A stretch of DNA of 28,712 nucleotides from contig JBDSJC010000237.1 of assembly GCA_039917655.1 (NCBI GenBank), positions 1 to 28,712 of the forward strand, read 5' to 3'. Made by a program: the position numbers and the translations under genes. Below are positions 13,566 to 20,521 of the stretch, piece by piece (the stretch's first letter is position 1; each line of letters begins with the position of its first letter). Source of the DNA: PNKC01 sp039917655 (GTDB taxonomy: Bacteria; Chloroflexota; Dehalococcoidia; Tepidiformales; Tepidiformaceae). A model generated the notes under the pieces. That model did no database searches, was not told the origin of the DNA, and worked only from the letters and a program-made list of their open reading frames with translations.

Positions 13566-14436
13566 GGGCGCGGGGAGTATCTACGACCTCGGCTACCGCC
13601 ACTACGATGGCGCGAGGCTGGGACGGCGTCATTCGGTGCTCTCGCTCTACTTCTATACGTTGCGGGGGGCGTTCGGGCTCGGCCGCCGTTCGAGCAGCAA
13701 AATCATTCCCATCGCCATCTCGATCATCGCCTTCATCCCGGCGCTGATCCAGCTTGGCATCGCCTCCATCGCCTCCGGCATCGTTGACCTGATTAAGCCG
13801 GAAAACTACTACGGCTATGTGCAGGTTACCGTTGCCCTCTTTTGCGCAGCCGTCGCCCCGGAGATCGTTGGGCGGGACCAGCGCACCCGCACCCTCTCGC
13901 TCTACTTCTCGCGCGCCCTCGAACGGCGAGACTACGCGCTCGCCAAGCTGGCCGCGTTCACCACTGCTCTGCTGCTGCTCACACTGCTGCCCCAGGCCGT
14001 GTTGTTCGTCGGCAACATGCTGGCCACCAAGGACATCACGCAGTTCCTCCAGGACAACTGGCGCCAGATCCCGCGGATCATCATCAGCGGTCTGCTCATC
14101 GCCAGCCTGATGGCATCGCTTTCGCTGGCCATCGCCTGCCAGACGTCGCGGCGCTCCTACGCCACCGTCGCGGTGATCGCCGTCTTCCTCGTGACAACTC
14201 CGCTTGCGAACATCTTCGTCCGGGAGGCGGGCGGGATTGGGCACCTGGCCATCCTCCTCAGCCCGTTCGACCTGCTCGCCGGCACTACCGGCTGGCTGTT
14301 CGATGCCCGCTCGGACCGCGAGGGGATCGTCTCCATCGCGGACCTCCCGATGCTGATTTACCCGCTGATGACGCTCGCCGTTACCGCTATTACGACCGCG
14401 CTGATCCTTCGCCGGTACGCCCGGATCGCCGCGTGA
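13549..14436 (+). CDS. ABC-2 type permease 1
   Basis: 295 residues with about six hydrophobic helices, for example KIIPIAISIIAFIPALIQLG, LAAFTTALLLLTLLPQAVLF, IIISGLLIASLMASLSLAIA, YATVAVIAVFLVTTPLANIF and LPMLIYPLMTLAVTAITTAL. The N-terminal cytoplasmic segment YDLGYRHYDGARLGRR and the TLSLYFSRALERRDYALAK loop are typical of ABC-2 permeases that pair with the preceding kind of ATPase. The ATG at 13549 has GGAGG six bases upstream and overlaps the ATPase reading frame by 17 bases. It should form the membrane half of an exporter with ATPase 1; cross-use with ATPase 2 is possible. Confidence 0.88.
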   Translation: MSSQSEGAGSIYDLGYRHYDGARLGRRHSVLSLYFYTLRGAFGLGRRSSSKIIPIAISIIAFIPALIQLGIASIASGIVDLIKPENYYGYVQVTVALFCAAVAPEIVGRDQRTRTLSLYFSRALERRDYALAKLAAFTTALLLLTLLPQAVLFVGNMLATKDITQFLQDNWRQIPRIIISGLLIASLMASLSLAIACQTSRRSYATVAVIAVFLVTTPLANIFVREAGGIGHLAILLSPFDLLAGTTGWLFDARSDREGIVSIADLPMLIYPLMTLAVTAITTALILRRYARIAA

Positions 14437-15395
14437 CGAGCACAATCGAGACGCGACCTCCGGCCGTTGCCGCGACCAGCGCCCCACCACCGATCGAGGT
14501 CACGAACGTCTCCCGCTGGTACGGCAACATCGTCGCCGTGAACGACGTCTCGTTCTCACTCGAGGCCGGCGTCACTGGGCTACTTGGCCCGAACGGAGCA
14601 GGGAAATCGACGCTGTTGCATATGCTCTCGGGGTTTCTGGCGCCGTCGGCGGGGACGGTGAACGTTCTCGGCGAATCCGCCTGGAAGAACCCCGCGATGT
14701 ATGCCCGCGTTGGCCTGGTCCCAGAACGCGAATCTGTCTATCCATTCCTCACCGGCTACGAGTTTGTTCTCCTCAGCGCGAAGTTGCACAAGCTTCCCAA
14801 CCCGGCGGCTGCCGCTGCCCGCGCGATCAAGCGGGTCGAGCTCGAGTTCGCGCAGGGCCGGGCGACCGGCGGCTATTCGAAGGGAATGAAGCAGCGCGTC
14901 AAAGTAGCGGCGGCGATTGTCCACGAACCTCCGGTCCTGCTGTTGGACGAGCCATTTAACGGCGCCGACCCCCGCCAGCGGCTACAGATGATGGCGATGC
15001 TGCGCGAGATGGCCGCCAGCGGCACAACGATCGTCTTCTCCTCGCATATCCTCGAGGAGGTTGAGCGCCTCGCCGAAAACGTCCTCGTGGTCGTTTCGGG
15101 GCGGCTGGCGGCCTCCGGGGACTTCCGCCACATTCGGCGTCTGATGACAGACCGCCCGCACACCTTCACCGTCCGATCGAGCGATGACCGGCGTCTCGCC
15201 GCCGCGCTCGTAGCCGACCCGGCGATCTTTGGCGTCGAACTGCGGGACGACCGGCTGAGCGTGCGGACCTCTGATTTCGCCGAGTTCACCCTCGCCGTTC
15301 CGCGCATAGCACGCACCGCCGGCGTCACGTTGCACGAACTGCTGCCCACGGACGAGTCCCTCGAAAGCGTATTCTCCTACCTGGTGAAGCGATGA
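14433..15395 (+). CDS. ABC-2 type transporter ATP-binding protein 2
   Basis: 320 residues. Motifs are Walker A GPNGAGKST, Q-loop region VPERESVYPFLTGYE, signature YSKGMKQRVKVA, Walker B LLLDEPFNGADP and H-loop SSH, plus a C-terminal extension ending DESLESVFSYLV. It is a paralogue of ATPase 1 but clearly diverged, with NGADP in place of NGLDP. The GTG at 14433 overlaps the permease 1 stop in a GTGA arrangement, so translation is coupled. The longer frame upstream lies entirely within permease 1 and is not coding. Probably pairs with permease 2, which follows with a 4-base overlap. Confidence 0.92.
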   Translation: MTSTIETRPPAVAATSAPPPIEVTNVSRWYGNIVAVNDVSFSLEAGVTGLLGPNGAGKSTLLHMLSGFLAPSAGTVNVLGESAWKNPAMYARVGLVPERESVYPFLTGYEFVLLSAKLHKLPNPAAAAARAIKRVELEFAQGRATGGYSKGMKQRVKVAAAIVHEPPVLLLDEPFNGADPRQRLQMMAMLREMAASGTTIVFSSHILEEVERLAENVLVVVSGRLAASGDFRHIRRLMTDRPHTFTVRSSDDRRLAAALVADPAIFGVELRDDRLSVRTSDFAEFTLAVPRIARTAGVTLHELLPTDESLESVFSYLVKR

Positions 15396-16168
15396 ACCTG
15401 GCGATCATGCAACTGACCGCGCGCCAGATGTTGGGCCAGAAGCGCAGCGTCCTGCTCTTCGCTTCGGCCCTCATCCCCGTGCTTATCGCGATCGTCTACC
15501 GGCTGAGCGATATCCGGAGCGACACGTTCGTGGTCCCTGGCACGGGCCAGGTACTCAGCGACCAGCCGCGTTGGGTGGCCGAGGTGTTACTCAAACAGCT
15601 GATTGTGGGCACCTTTCTGCCCCTGGGCGCGCTGATCTTCGGCACGGCTGCCATCGGTTCGGAGATTGAGGATGGGACCGCCGTCTACCTGCTTTCAAAG
15701 CCCATCCCTCGATGGCAGGTTGTCGCCTCAAAGCTGGTGGTCGCCTGGGGGGTAACCACCGCCCTGGTCCTGCTGGCGACCATCGTCTCGACGGCGATCG
15801 CCCTCGACCACCCGTTCGACTACCGGATCCTTGTTGGCTTTTCGATCGCCGCGGCCGCTGGCGCCCTTGTGTACACCGCGTTTTTCATCCTTCTCAGCAT
15901 TGCAACCAGCCGCGCGCTGATCGTTGGCCTGCTCTACGTCTTCATCTGGGAGGCGGTGCTCACCCGGCTCTTCCGTGGCCTGCGCTACGTGAGCGTGCGT
16001 CAGTACACGCTGGGCGTAGCTGATCGGGTAGTCAATGCACCCAGCGCGATCTTCACCGCTGACCTCAACGGCACCATAGCCATCCTCCTGGTGCTCGGCG
16101 TGTCCGCGCTGCTCTTTGTCTACGCCGCGCGCCGACTTTCCGTCTGGGAGATCGGCGAAAGCAGTTAA
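15392..16168 (+). CDS. ABC-2 type permease 2
   Basis: 258 residues and about six helices: LLFASALIPVLIAIVYRL, FLPLGALIFGTAAIGSE, VAWGVTTALVLLATIVSTAI, FSIAAAAGALVYTAFFILLS, ALIVGLLYVFIWEAVLTRLF and TIAILLVLGVSALLFVYAAR. The loop SEIEDGTAVYLLSKPIPRWQ is the conserved cytoplasmic loop of ABC-2 permeases that touches the ATPase. The start overlaps the ATPase 2 stop as ATGA. It ends the four-gene operon and is convergent with the 53-aa orphan, four bases away. It differs from permease 1 in sequence, so the operon may encode one heteromeric exporter with two different half-transporters or two separate ones. Confidence 0.88.
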   Translation: MNLAIMQLTARQMLGQKRSVLLFASALIPVLIAIVYRLSDIRSDTFVVPGTGQVLSDQPRWVAEVLLKQLIVGTFLPLGALIFGTAAIGSEIEDGTAVYLLSKPIPRWQVVASKLVVAWGVTTALVLLATIVSTAIALDHPFDYRILVGFSIAAAAGALVYTAFFILLSIATSRALIVGLLYVFIWEAVLTRLFRGLRYVSVRQYTLGVADRVVNAPSAIFTADLNGTIAILLVLGVSALLFVYAARRLSVWEIGESS

Positions 16169-16172
16169 GCAG

Positions 16173-16334
16173 TTAGCTAGAGCAGCTGCTGGTCCATTCC
16201 GTTCGGACGGGTTCTAGAGCAAGCTGGCCGTTCTTGGCCATGATGGCGTCGCTGAGATTCGTGACCGTGATCTCGATGTGATCCCGTCCCACCTGCGGCT
16301 TCTTACCACCACTGCTGACCTGTACCGTTGTCAC
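16173..16334 (-). CDS. 53-aa hypothetical protein
   Basis: A short frame read from GTG at 16334. The sequence TTVQVSSGGKKPQVGRDHIE followed by ITVTNLSDAIMAKNGQLALE looks like a small soluble protein with beta strands. It has no motif I recognise. The main support is the promoter: TATGCT at 16341-16346 (minus) ends exactly six bases before the GTG, the same leaderless spacing as four other genes here. It lies just downstream of otsB (19 bp), so it could also be the last gene of the trehalose operon. Its stop nearly abuts that of permease 2. Confidence 0.55.
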   Translation of the reverse strand: MTTVQVSSGGKKPQVGRDHIEITVTNLSDAIMAKNGQLALEPVRTEWTSSCSS

Positions 16335-16340
16335 GCATCC

Positions 16341-16346
16341 AGCATA
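16341..16346 (-). promoter_or_regulatory. -10 element for leaderless transcript of the 53-aa gene
   Basis: TATGCT on the minus strand, six bases before the GTG at 16334. No Shine-Dalgarno is seen and no clear -35 element was found inside the end of otsB. Confidence 0.45.
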
Positions 16347-16353
16347 CCCGCGC

Positions 16354-17139
16354 TCAGGCCCCCAGGGCCCTCGCCAGAGTCTCCAACGCCTCGAGCGCTT
16401 CCTCCGTGGAGCGGAGCATGACGTCCGCGAGCTCGGCGATCTCGGCCGGGGTTTCTTCGCCGCCGGAGACTCCCGCGAGCAGCACGTGCGTACCCTTCGC
16501 GCCAAACGTCAGCGCCGCTCGGAACATGCCCACATCGGTTGCGTCGTCGCCCATGACAAAGAGTGCCTTGGCGCGCACCTGGTTGACCAGCGCCGTGAGC
16601 GCCAGATCCTTGCCACCGCGAGCATCGGGCAAGACCTCAAGCACCATCCGACCCTCGCGTAGGCGCAGGCCTTCTGGCAGATTGTCCAACGCCTTGCGCA
16701 GGGCCGCCTCCAGCTCTGGCGCGCGGCGGAAGTGGAACGCCGTAGAGATCGCCTTCCGTTCGATGTGCAGGAACGAACTTGGGGCCATCGAGATCACGCG
16801 CTGTTCGACCAGCTCGAGAGCCGCGCTGAGAATCACCCTGTCCACCCCCGGCAACAGGTCGTTCTCGAAGGACGCCTCAAGCCCGTGACTGCCGACCACG
16901 ATCACGCCCGCTACCGGGACCATGCGGCGCGCCGTGTTCAAGTCCCGGCCTGTGATCACGGCTACGCGGGCCGCAGCCGAGAGCCGTTCCAGGACAGCTA
17001 GCGCCGCGGGCGAAACGCGCGCCATGGACGCCTGCTGCACAATCGGCGCCAGCGTGCCATCGAGGTCAGTGGCGATCAGCAGTGGCCCTCTTGCGGTCGC
17101 AAGGGCACGGATCTGTTCGATTGCGGCGAGGGTCAGCAT
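16354..17139 (-). CDS. otsB: Trehalose-6-phosphate phosphatase
   Basis: 261 residues, HAD superfamily. Motif I is IATDLDGTLAPI, with the nucleophile Asp and acid/base Asp; motif II lies in VAVITGRDL; the C-terminal motif FVMGDDATDVGMF supplies the metal-binding acids. The cap region SHGLEASFENDLL is as in trehalose phosphatases. It removes phosphate from trehalose-6-phosphate in the cytoplasm, giving trehalose, an osmolyte and stress protectant. Its ATG overlaps the otsA stop by seven bases (ATGCTGA), so the two are translated together. Length is normal for the family. Confidence 0.92.
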   Translation of the reverse strand: MLTLAAIEQIRALATARGPLLIATDLDGTLAPIVQQASMARVSPAALAVLERLSAAARVAVITGRDLNTARRMVPVAGVIVVGSHGLEASFENDLLPGVDRVILSAALELVEQRVISMAPSSFLHIERKAISTAFHFRRAPELEAALRKALDNLPEGLRLREGRMVLEVLPDARGGKDLALTALVNQVRAKALFVMGDDATDVGMFRAALTFGAKGTHVLLAGVSGGEETPAEIAELADVMLRSTEEALEALETLARALGA

Positions 17140-18599
17140 CTGCGCTCCAGGTCAGTCAGGAATCGCGTCGCCCAGCTGAACGCGTCGTTCTCACGGATGG
17201 CCGTGACCAGTCTGTCGCTCACGCGGCCCGGGCGTCCGCGCAGTGCTTCGACCAGGGCCTGGGTCATCGCCTCGTGGTCCAGCGGGTCCACGGGTACCAA
17301 ACCGTCGCTCTCGAAGCCGGCAAATGCCTGGGCAACACCAGCGTCGCGCCCGGTGATGATCACCGCCCGCCCGGCGGCCGGCTTCAGCGATTGGGCGATG
17401 GCGGCCTGTATCGGGACCAGGTTGAGCCCATCTGAAAGCGACGATGTGAACACGACATCAGCGCGGCGCTGCAGCCCGATGACCTCGGGCCAAGCGAGGA
17501 CAGCCTGGGTGTGGAGAAACGGGCAGCCCGCATCCTTCGCCGCGTTCGCCGCCTCATCGGCGGCGGACTGGATGGCCGCCGCGAGGCCCGCGTAGGCGCT
17601 CACTCCGGCCCGAGTGGGCGCTGCCACGCCCACATAGGCGAACTTCGCGCCGCCCCGGTAGGCCGCGGCGATCGCCTTCAGGCGCTCGGGGATGCCCTTT
17701 GTGAAATCCGCCCGCTCAAGCCCAATGACCAGCGGCAGCCCGCTTTCGACTATGCTCTCCATGCCGGCTGGCGGCGGCCCGTCGGCGGCAATAGCCAAAA
17801 GCTCATCAACGTCCACGCCTACCGGGTACGACCCTATCGATACGCAGCGGCCTTCGAAACGAAGCGTCGCGCCATCGGTCACGGCGCCACAGAGTTCTTC
17901 CGCCGCGTGAGCGAACCGCCGCACGTCGGCCTGCGACTGGAAACCAGCCAGGTCCGCCCCCAGGATGCCCGCGACGAACTCGCTGAAGTGACCACGCGCG
18001 GCGACGCCCAAGTACCGCGAGGCTACCTCCAGGTCCGGAAACGGGGTGTGGAGAAAGAACCCGATCCGCCCGGGAAACCCGCGATCCCTGAGCAGCGACG
18101 GGACGAGAGCGAGCTGATAATCGTGCACCCACGCCGTGGGATGGGCGCGTTCCCCCGACCCGCCTTCGGCGAAGCCCACGTTCACCGCCCTATAGCTGGC
18201 CCATTCCACCTCGGTTGGCGCCGCCGGGACGGGGTAGTAGTCGGTTAGCTCGGGCAACGGCCCGCGCACGAGGTGGAGGAGAGGCCAGAGGAAGCTGTTG
18301 GCAACCGCCCCGTAGTGGCCTGCCCACGTCTCATCGTCGAAGAATAGGCGCCGGTGGCAAACCGGACCGCGAAACGATGGGATGAGCTCGAAACCTTCGG
18401 AATCGACCCAGTCGCGGTCGAACGTCCCGCGACCCGCACCGATCCAGGTTGTGCCGGAGTGGCCGTCCCAGGGGGCGATGACCGGCCGGACCGCGGCGAG
18501 CAGCCCTCCGTTCGCGGCCGCACTCGGTTCGGGCGCGCCGCGAGGCACCTCGTGGTCGAGGTAGGCGCGGTTGGCGAGTATGAGTGCGGCGGTGGTCAT
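17133..18599 (-). CDS. otsA: Trehalose-6-phosphate synthase (GT20 family)
   Basis: 488 residues. GT20 motifs in order are YRAVNVGFAE, WVHDYQLALVPSLL (the family usually has HDYHL), IGFFLHTPFPDLEV, the donor loop GLERADFTKGIPERLKAI with the Arg and Lys that hold UDP-glucose phosphates, and SSLSDGLNLVPIQA. It should make trehalose-6-phosphate from a nucleotide-glucose and glucose-6-phosphate; the adjacent otsB supports this over glucosylglycerol-phosphate synthase, which shares the fold. The ATG at 18599 is chosen because TATACT lies six bases upstream; the frame further upstream overlaps the divergent gene. An AAAGG directly before the ATG is too close to act as a normal Shine-Dalgarno. Confidence 0.88.
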   Translation of the reverse strand: MTTAALILANRAYLDHEVPRGAPEPSAAANGGLLAAVRPVIAPWDGHSGTTWIGAGRGTFDRDWVDSEGFELIPSFRGPVCHRRLFFDDETWAGHYGAVANSFLWPLLHLVRGPLPELTDYYPVPAAPTEVEWASYRAVNVGFAEGGSGERAHPTAWVHDYQLALVPSLLRDRGFPGRIGFFLHTPFPDLEVASRYLGVAARGHFSEFVAGILGADLAGFQSQADVRRFAHAAEELCGAVTDGATLRFEGRCVSIGSYPVGVDVDELLAIAADGPPPAGMESIVESGLPLVIGLERADFTKGIPERLKAIAAAYRGGAKFAYVGVAAPTRAGVSAYAGLAAAIQSAADEAANAAKDAGCPFLHTQAVLAWPEVIGLQRRADVVFTSSLSDGLNLVPIQAAIAQSLKPAAGRAVIITGRDAGVAQAFAGFESDGLVPVDPLDHEAMTQALVEALRGRPGRVSDRLVTAIRENDAFSWATRFLTDLERRC

Positions 18600-18605
18600 C
18601 CTTTC

Positions 18606-18611
18606 AGTATA
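18606..18611 (-). promoter_or_regulatory. -10 element for leaderless otsA transcript
   Basis: TATACT on the minus strand with six bases to the ATG at 18599. It is part of a 75-bp divergent promoter region shared with the SGNH-like gene. Confidence 0.55.
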
Positions 18612-18637
18612 CGGGCGGGGACGGCGGCTGTTCGCAG

Positions 18638-18645
18638 GTTCGAAC
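18638..18645. promoter_or_regulatory. Palindrome GTTCGAAC in divergent promoter
   Basis: An 8-bp perfect palindrome between the two -10 elements of otsA (18606-18611) and the SGNH-like gene (18663-18668). It covers the -35 position of the rightward promoter. It could be an operator, but at this length chance is not excluded. Confidence 0.3.
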
Positions 18646-18662
18646 GTCACTCGCGCCGCCGC

Positions 18663-18668
18663 TACGAT
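18663..18668 (+). promoter_or_regulatory. -10 element for leaderless transcript of SGNH-like gene
   Basis: TACGAT ends six bases before the ATG at 18675. No Shine-Dalgarno precedes the ATG. Confidence 0.5.
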
Positions 18669-18674
18669 GTGCCA

Positions 18675-19412
18675 ATGCGCATCCTTCGCCTGACCAACAG
18701 CACTGACACCCACTCCGGCGTAGCTCCGGAGATGCGCGCGACGGCCGTCGTGGAGCGGGTGGTGAGCGCGGCAATCGGCGAGGCCGTGGAGTCGATGGTC
18801 CGCCCGATCTGGCCGACGCCCGACTTACCCAGCCACGTGGATCGCTGGATTAAGAGCTTCCAGCCTGATGTCGTTTTCCTGCGTGCTGCGTCCTTCTGGT
18901 GCACGTACGAATCGGTCCCGCTGCGGATTGAACGGAGGATGGGACGCTTTGGGAAGCCGTTCGCCACAGCCGGGCTGCGATTTGGGGACCGGCCATGGCT
19001 CGTCGATCGGCGCTCGTTCAAGTTCGCCCGCCAGGCTGTTGTGCGGGCGATCGGCGGAGAGCCGCATTTCACCCCAGAGCAGGCCAGCGGCGTGGTCGCC
19101 GAGGTGCTGCGTCGCGCCGTCGCGCGCGAATCGACCGTCGCGGTGGTACGCGGCCCCGCGCAGTTCCACAACAGTGCCGGGACTCGCGCTGGTTATCGTC
19201 GCGCGCAGGCCAGGCTCACCACGTTCGATGCGCTCACCGCCGAGGCTTGCCGGAGACTCCATGTGCGCTACGTCCCGGCCGCTGGCACCAACGACGGGCG
19301 TTCGTACCGCCTGGAAGACGACCTCCACGACACCGAAGCCGCGCACCAGGTGATGGGCGAACTGGAAGGCCTGGTGATCGCTGAGGAGTGGCTGGCCACA
19401 CACCGAAAGTAA
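18675..19412 (+). CDS. SGNH/GDSL hydrolase-like protein
   Basis: 245 residues with no signal peptide. The C-terminus YRLEDDLHDTEAAHQVMGEL has the D-x-x-H then A/G-x-H arrangement that closes SGNH hydrolases and supplies the catalytic Asp-His pair. The N-terminus MRILRLTNSTDTHSG sits where block I (GDS) would be, with Ser9 as a possible nucleophile, though the usual G-D is replaced by T-N. The middle FQPDVVFLRAASFWCTYESV fits the strand and loop before block III. Catalysis is plausible but the altered block I makes it unsure; it may be a non-catalytic relative. It is divergent from otsA with a shared spacer of 75 bp. The frame upstream of 18675 is not coding. Confidence 0.6.
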   Translation: MRILRLTNSTDTHSGVAPEMRATAVVERVVSAAIGEAVESMVRPIWPTPDLPSHVDRWIKSFQPDVVFLRAASFWCTYESVPLRIERRMGRFGKPFATAGLRFGDRPWLVDRRSFKFARQAVVRAIGGEPHFTPEQASGVVAEVLRRAVARESTVAVVRGPAQFHNSAGTRAGYRRAQARLTTFDALTAEACRRLHVRYVPAAGTNDGRSYRLEDDLHDTEAAHQVMGELEGLVIAEEWLATHRK

Positions 19413-19585
19413 GGCGCGCCTGAGCATTGGGTGTTCGAAAGCCAAGTGGCCAACCGCCGCCAGTTCGCTCAACGCCCGCTAGCGTCCTGAGACGACTGAC
19501 CGTTGGATTGATCACATTTGTGCTGGCAAGCGTGAGGTCGCGCCGTCCGCCAACCGCCAACCACCGCTGGTTTGCCCAACCCCCG

Positions 19586-20404
19586 CTAGAAATACGCTTC
19601 GGGCCGCTTCTCCGGAGAGGAGAGCGCCGGCCAGCTATTCCCATCCAGCTTCAACATCGCCGCGTACTTGCGGGCCGTCTCCAGCTTTCGGGAGTCTCCG
19701 GTCTCCCGGTATTCGTTGAAGGCGTCCAGCATCTTGTCCGCGATGATGTTCATGTCCATGCCTAACACGTACTGGCCGGACATCTCATTCAGCGCTTCGA
19801 CGTAGACATCGAAGAACTGCGCCAGCCGGTGGAGCGTCGCCCGCTGCCGGACCCATTCGGCAAGGTCCTCGCCAGCCGCCATCTCGTAGTACCGGCGGCC
19901 AAGGGTGACGAAGTATTTCGTATCAACCAGCGGTGCGCCGCCCATTCGACTCGCGCCGCGCTTGCGCCCGAGGCTCTGCGGAAAGACCCCCGAAAGGAAA
20001 AGCGCGTTGTCCCCATACTTCCGGTACGCTTCGAACGAGTTCTGAAACGCGCCACTCGGGTTCGCGGTTTCTTCCATCAGGTCCGTGAGGTAGGGCAGGA
20101 AGCCGTGGTTGCGGTCCAGCGAAAGATCGCCCGTCTGTAGGTAGCGCTCCAGCATCCGCCCCAGGTAGCCAAGCGTTTCCGCGTCGCGGCTGCGGCGGTT
20201 CACGTAAAGTACCTTGATCAGGAACAGGTCGATGATGTCGCTCAAGCGCAGGCTCGATAGCTCACCGATGTCGTCGTAGAAATCGTTAATCAGCTGGTCG
20301 ACTTTTCGCGCAAACGCGCTCGTCGCAACGTTCGCCCCGTCGTTCGCGCGGATCGTCTCGCGCAGGATGCCGATGTCCTCGGCGACAAGTTCGGAGTTGA
20401 CCAC
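19586..20404 (-). CDS. Alpha-helical protein of unknown function
   Basis: 272 residues. I do not recognise a family. The sequence is almost wholly helical and charged, with no signal peptide or membrane helix. Distinctive stretches are DLFLIKVLYVNRRSRDAETL, LDRNHGFLPYLTDLMEETAN, GGAPLVDTKYFVTLGRRYYE and DMNIIADKMLDAFNEYRETG. Coding is well supported: the GTG at 20404 has GGGAGG six bases upstream, and TTGACG (20459-20464) lies 17-18 bp from CTACAC/TACACA on the minus strand. Downstream 19413-19585 has no gene. It stands alone between the SGNH-like gene (convergent) and the CapA fusion, so context gives little help. Confidence 0.75.
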   Translation of the reverse strand: MVNSELVAEDIGILRETIRANDGANVATSAFARKVDQLINDFYDDIGELSSLRLSDIIDLFLIKVLYVNRRSRDAETLGYLGRMLERYLQTGDLSLDRNHGFLPYLTDLMEETANPSGAFQNSFEAYRKYGDNALFLSGVFPQSLGRKRGASRMGGAPLVDTKYFVTLGRRYYEMAAGEDLAEWVRQRATLHRLAQFFDVYVEALNEMSGQYVLGMDMNIIADKMLDAFNEYRETGDSRKLETARKYAAMLKLDGNSWPALSSPEKRPEAYF

Positions 20405-20434
20405 GGTCGGCCTCCCAGATCAGGGTCTCCTGTG

Positions 20435-20464
20435 TGTGTAGTTAACGGCAGACTGGTTCGTCAA
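20435..20464 (-). promoter_or_regulatory. Promoter of the 272-aa orphan
   Basis: TTGACG (20459-20464, minus) is followed after 17 or 18 bp by CTACAC or TACACA (20435-20441). The transcript would start about 25 bases before the GTG and include its GGGAGG ribosome binding site. Confidence 0.5.
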
Positions 20465-20521
20465 GTAGATAGGGAAAGCTCTCGAATCTAGCGGTCGTGA
20501 ACTGCAATGGCATTGCCGTGT

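Noticed and set aside
13842..14432. N-terminal extension of ABC ATPase 2
   Set aside because: It lies entirely inside the permease 1 gene and has shadow-frame composition; GTG at 14433 overlaps the permease stop as GTGA.
13411..14490. 359-codon minus-strand frame opposite permease 1
   Set aside because: Gly/Asp/Arg-rich antisense shadow of a clear membrane protein gene.
19413..19585. Short CAACCGCC repeats as a repeat array
   Set aside because: Only about three irregular copies without fixed spacing; likely low-complexity sequence.
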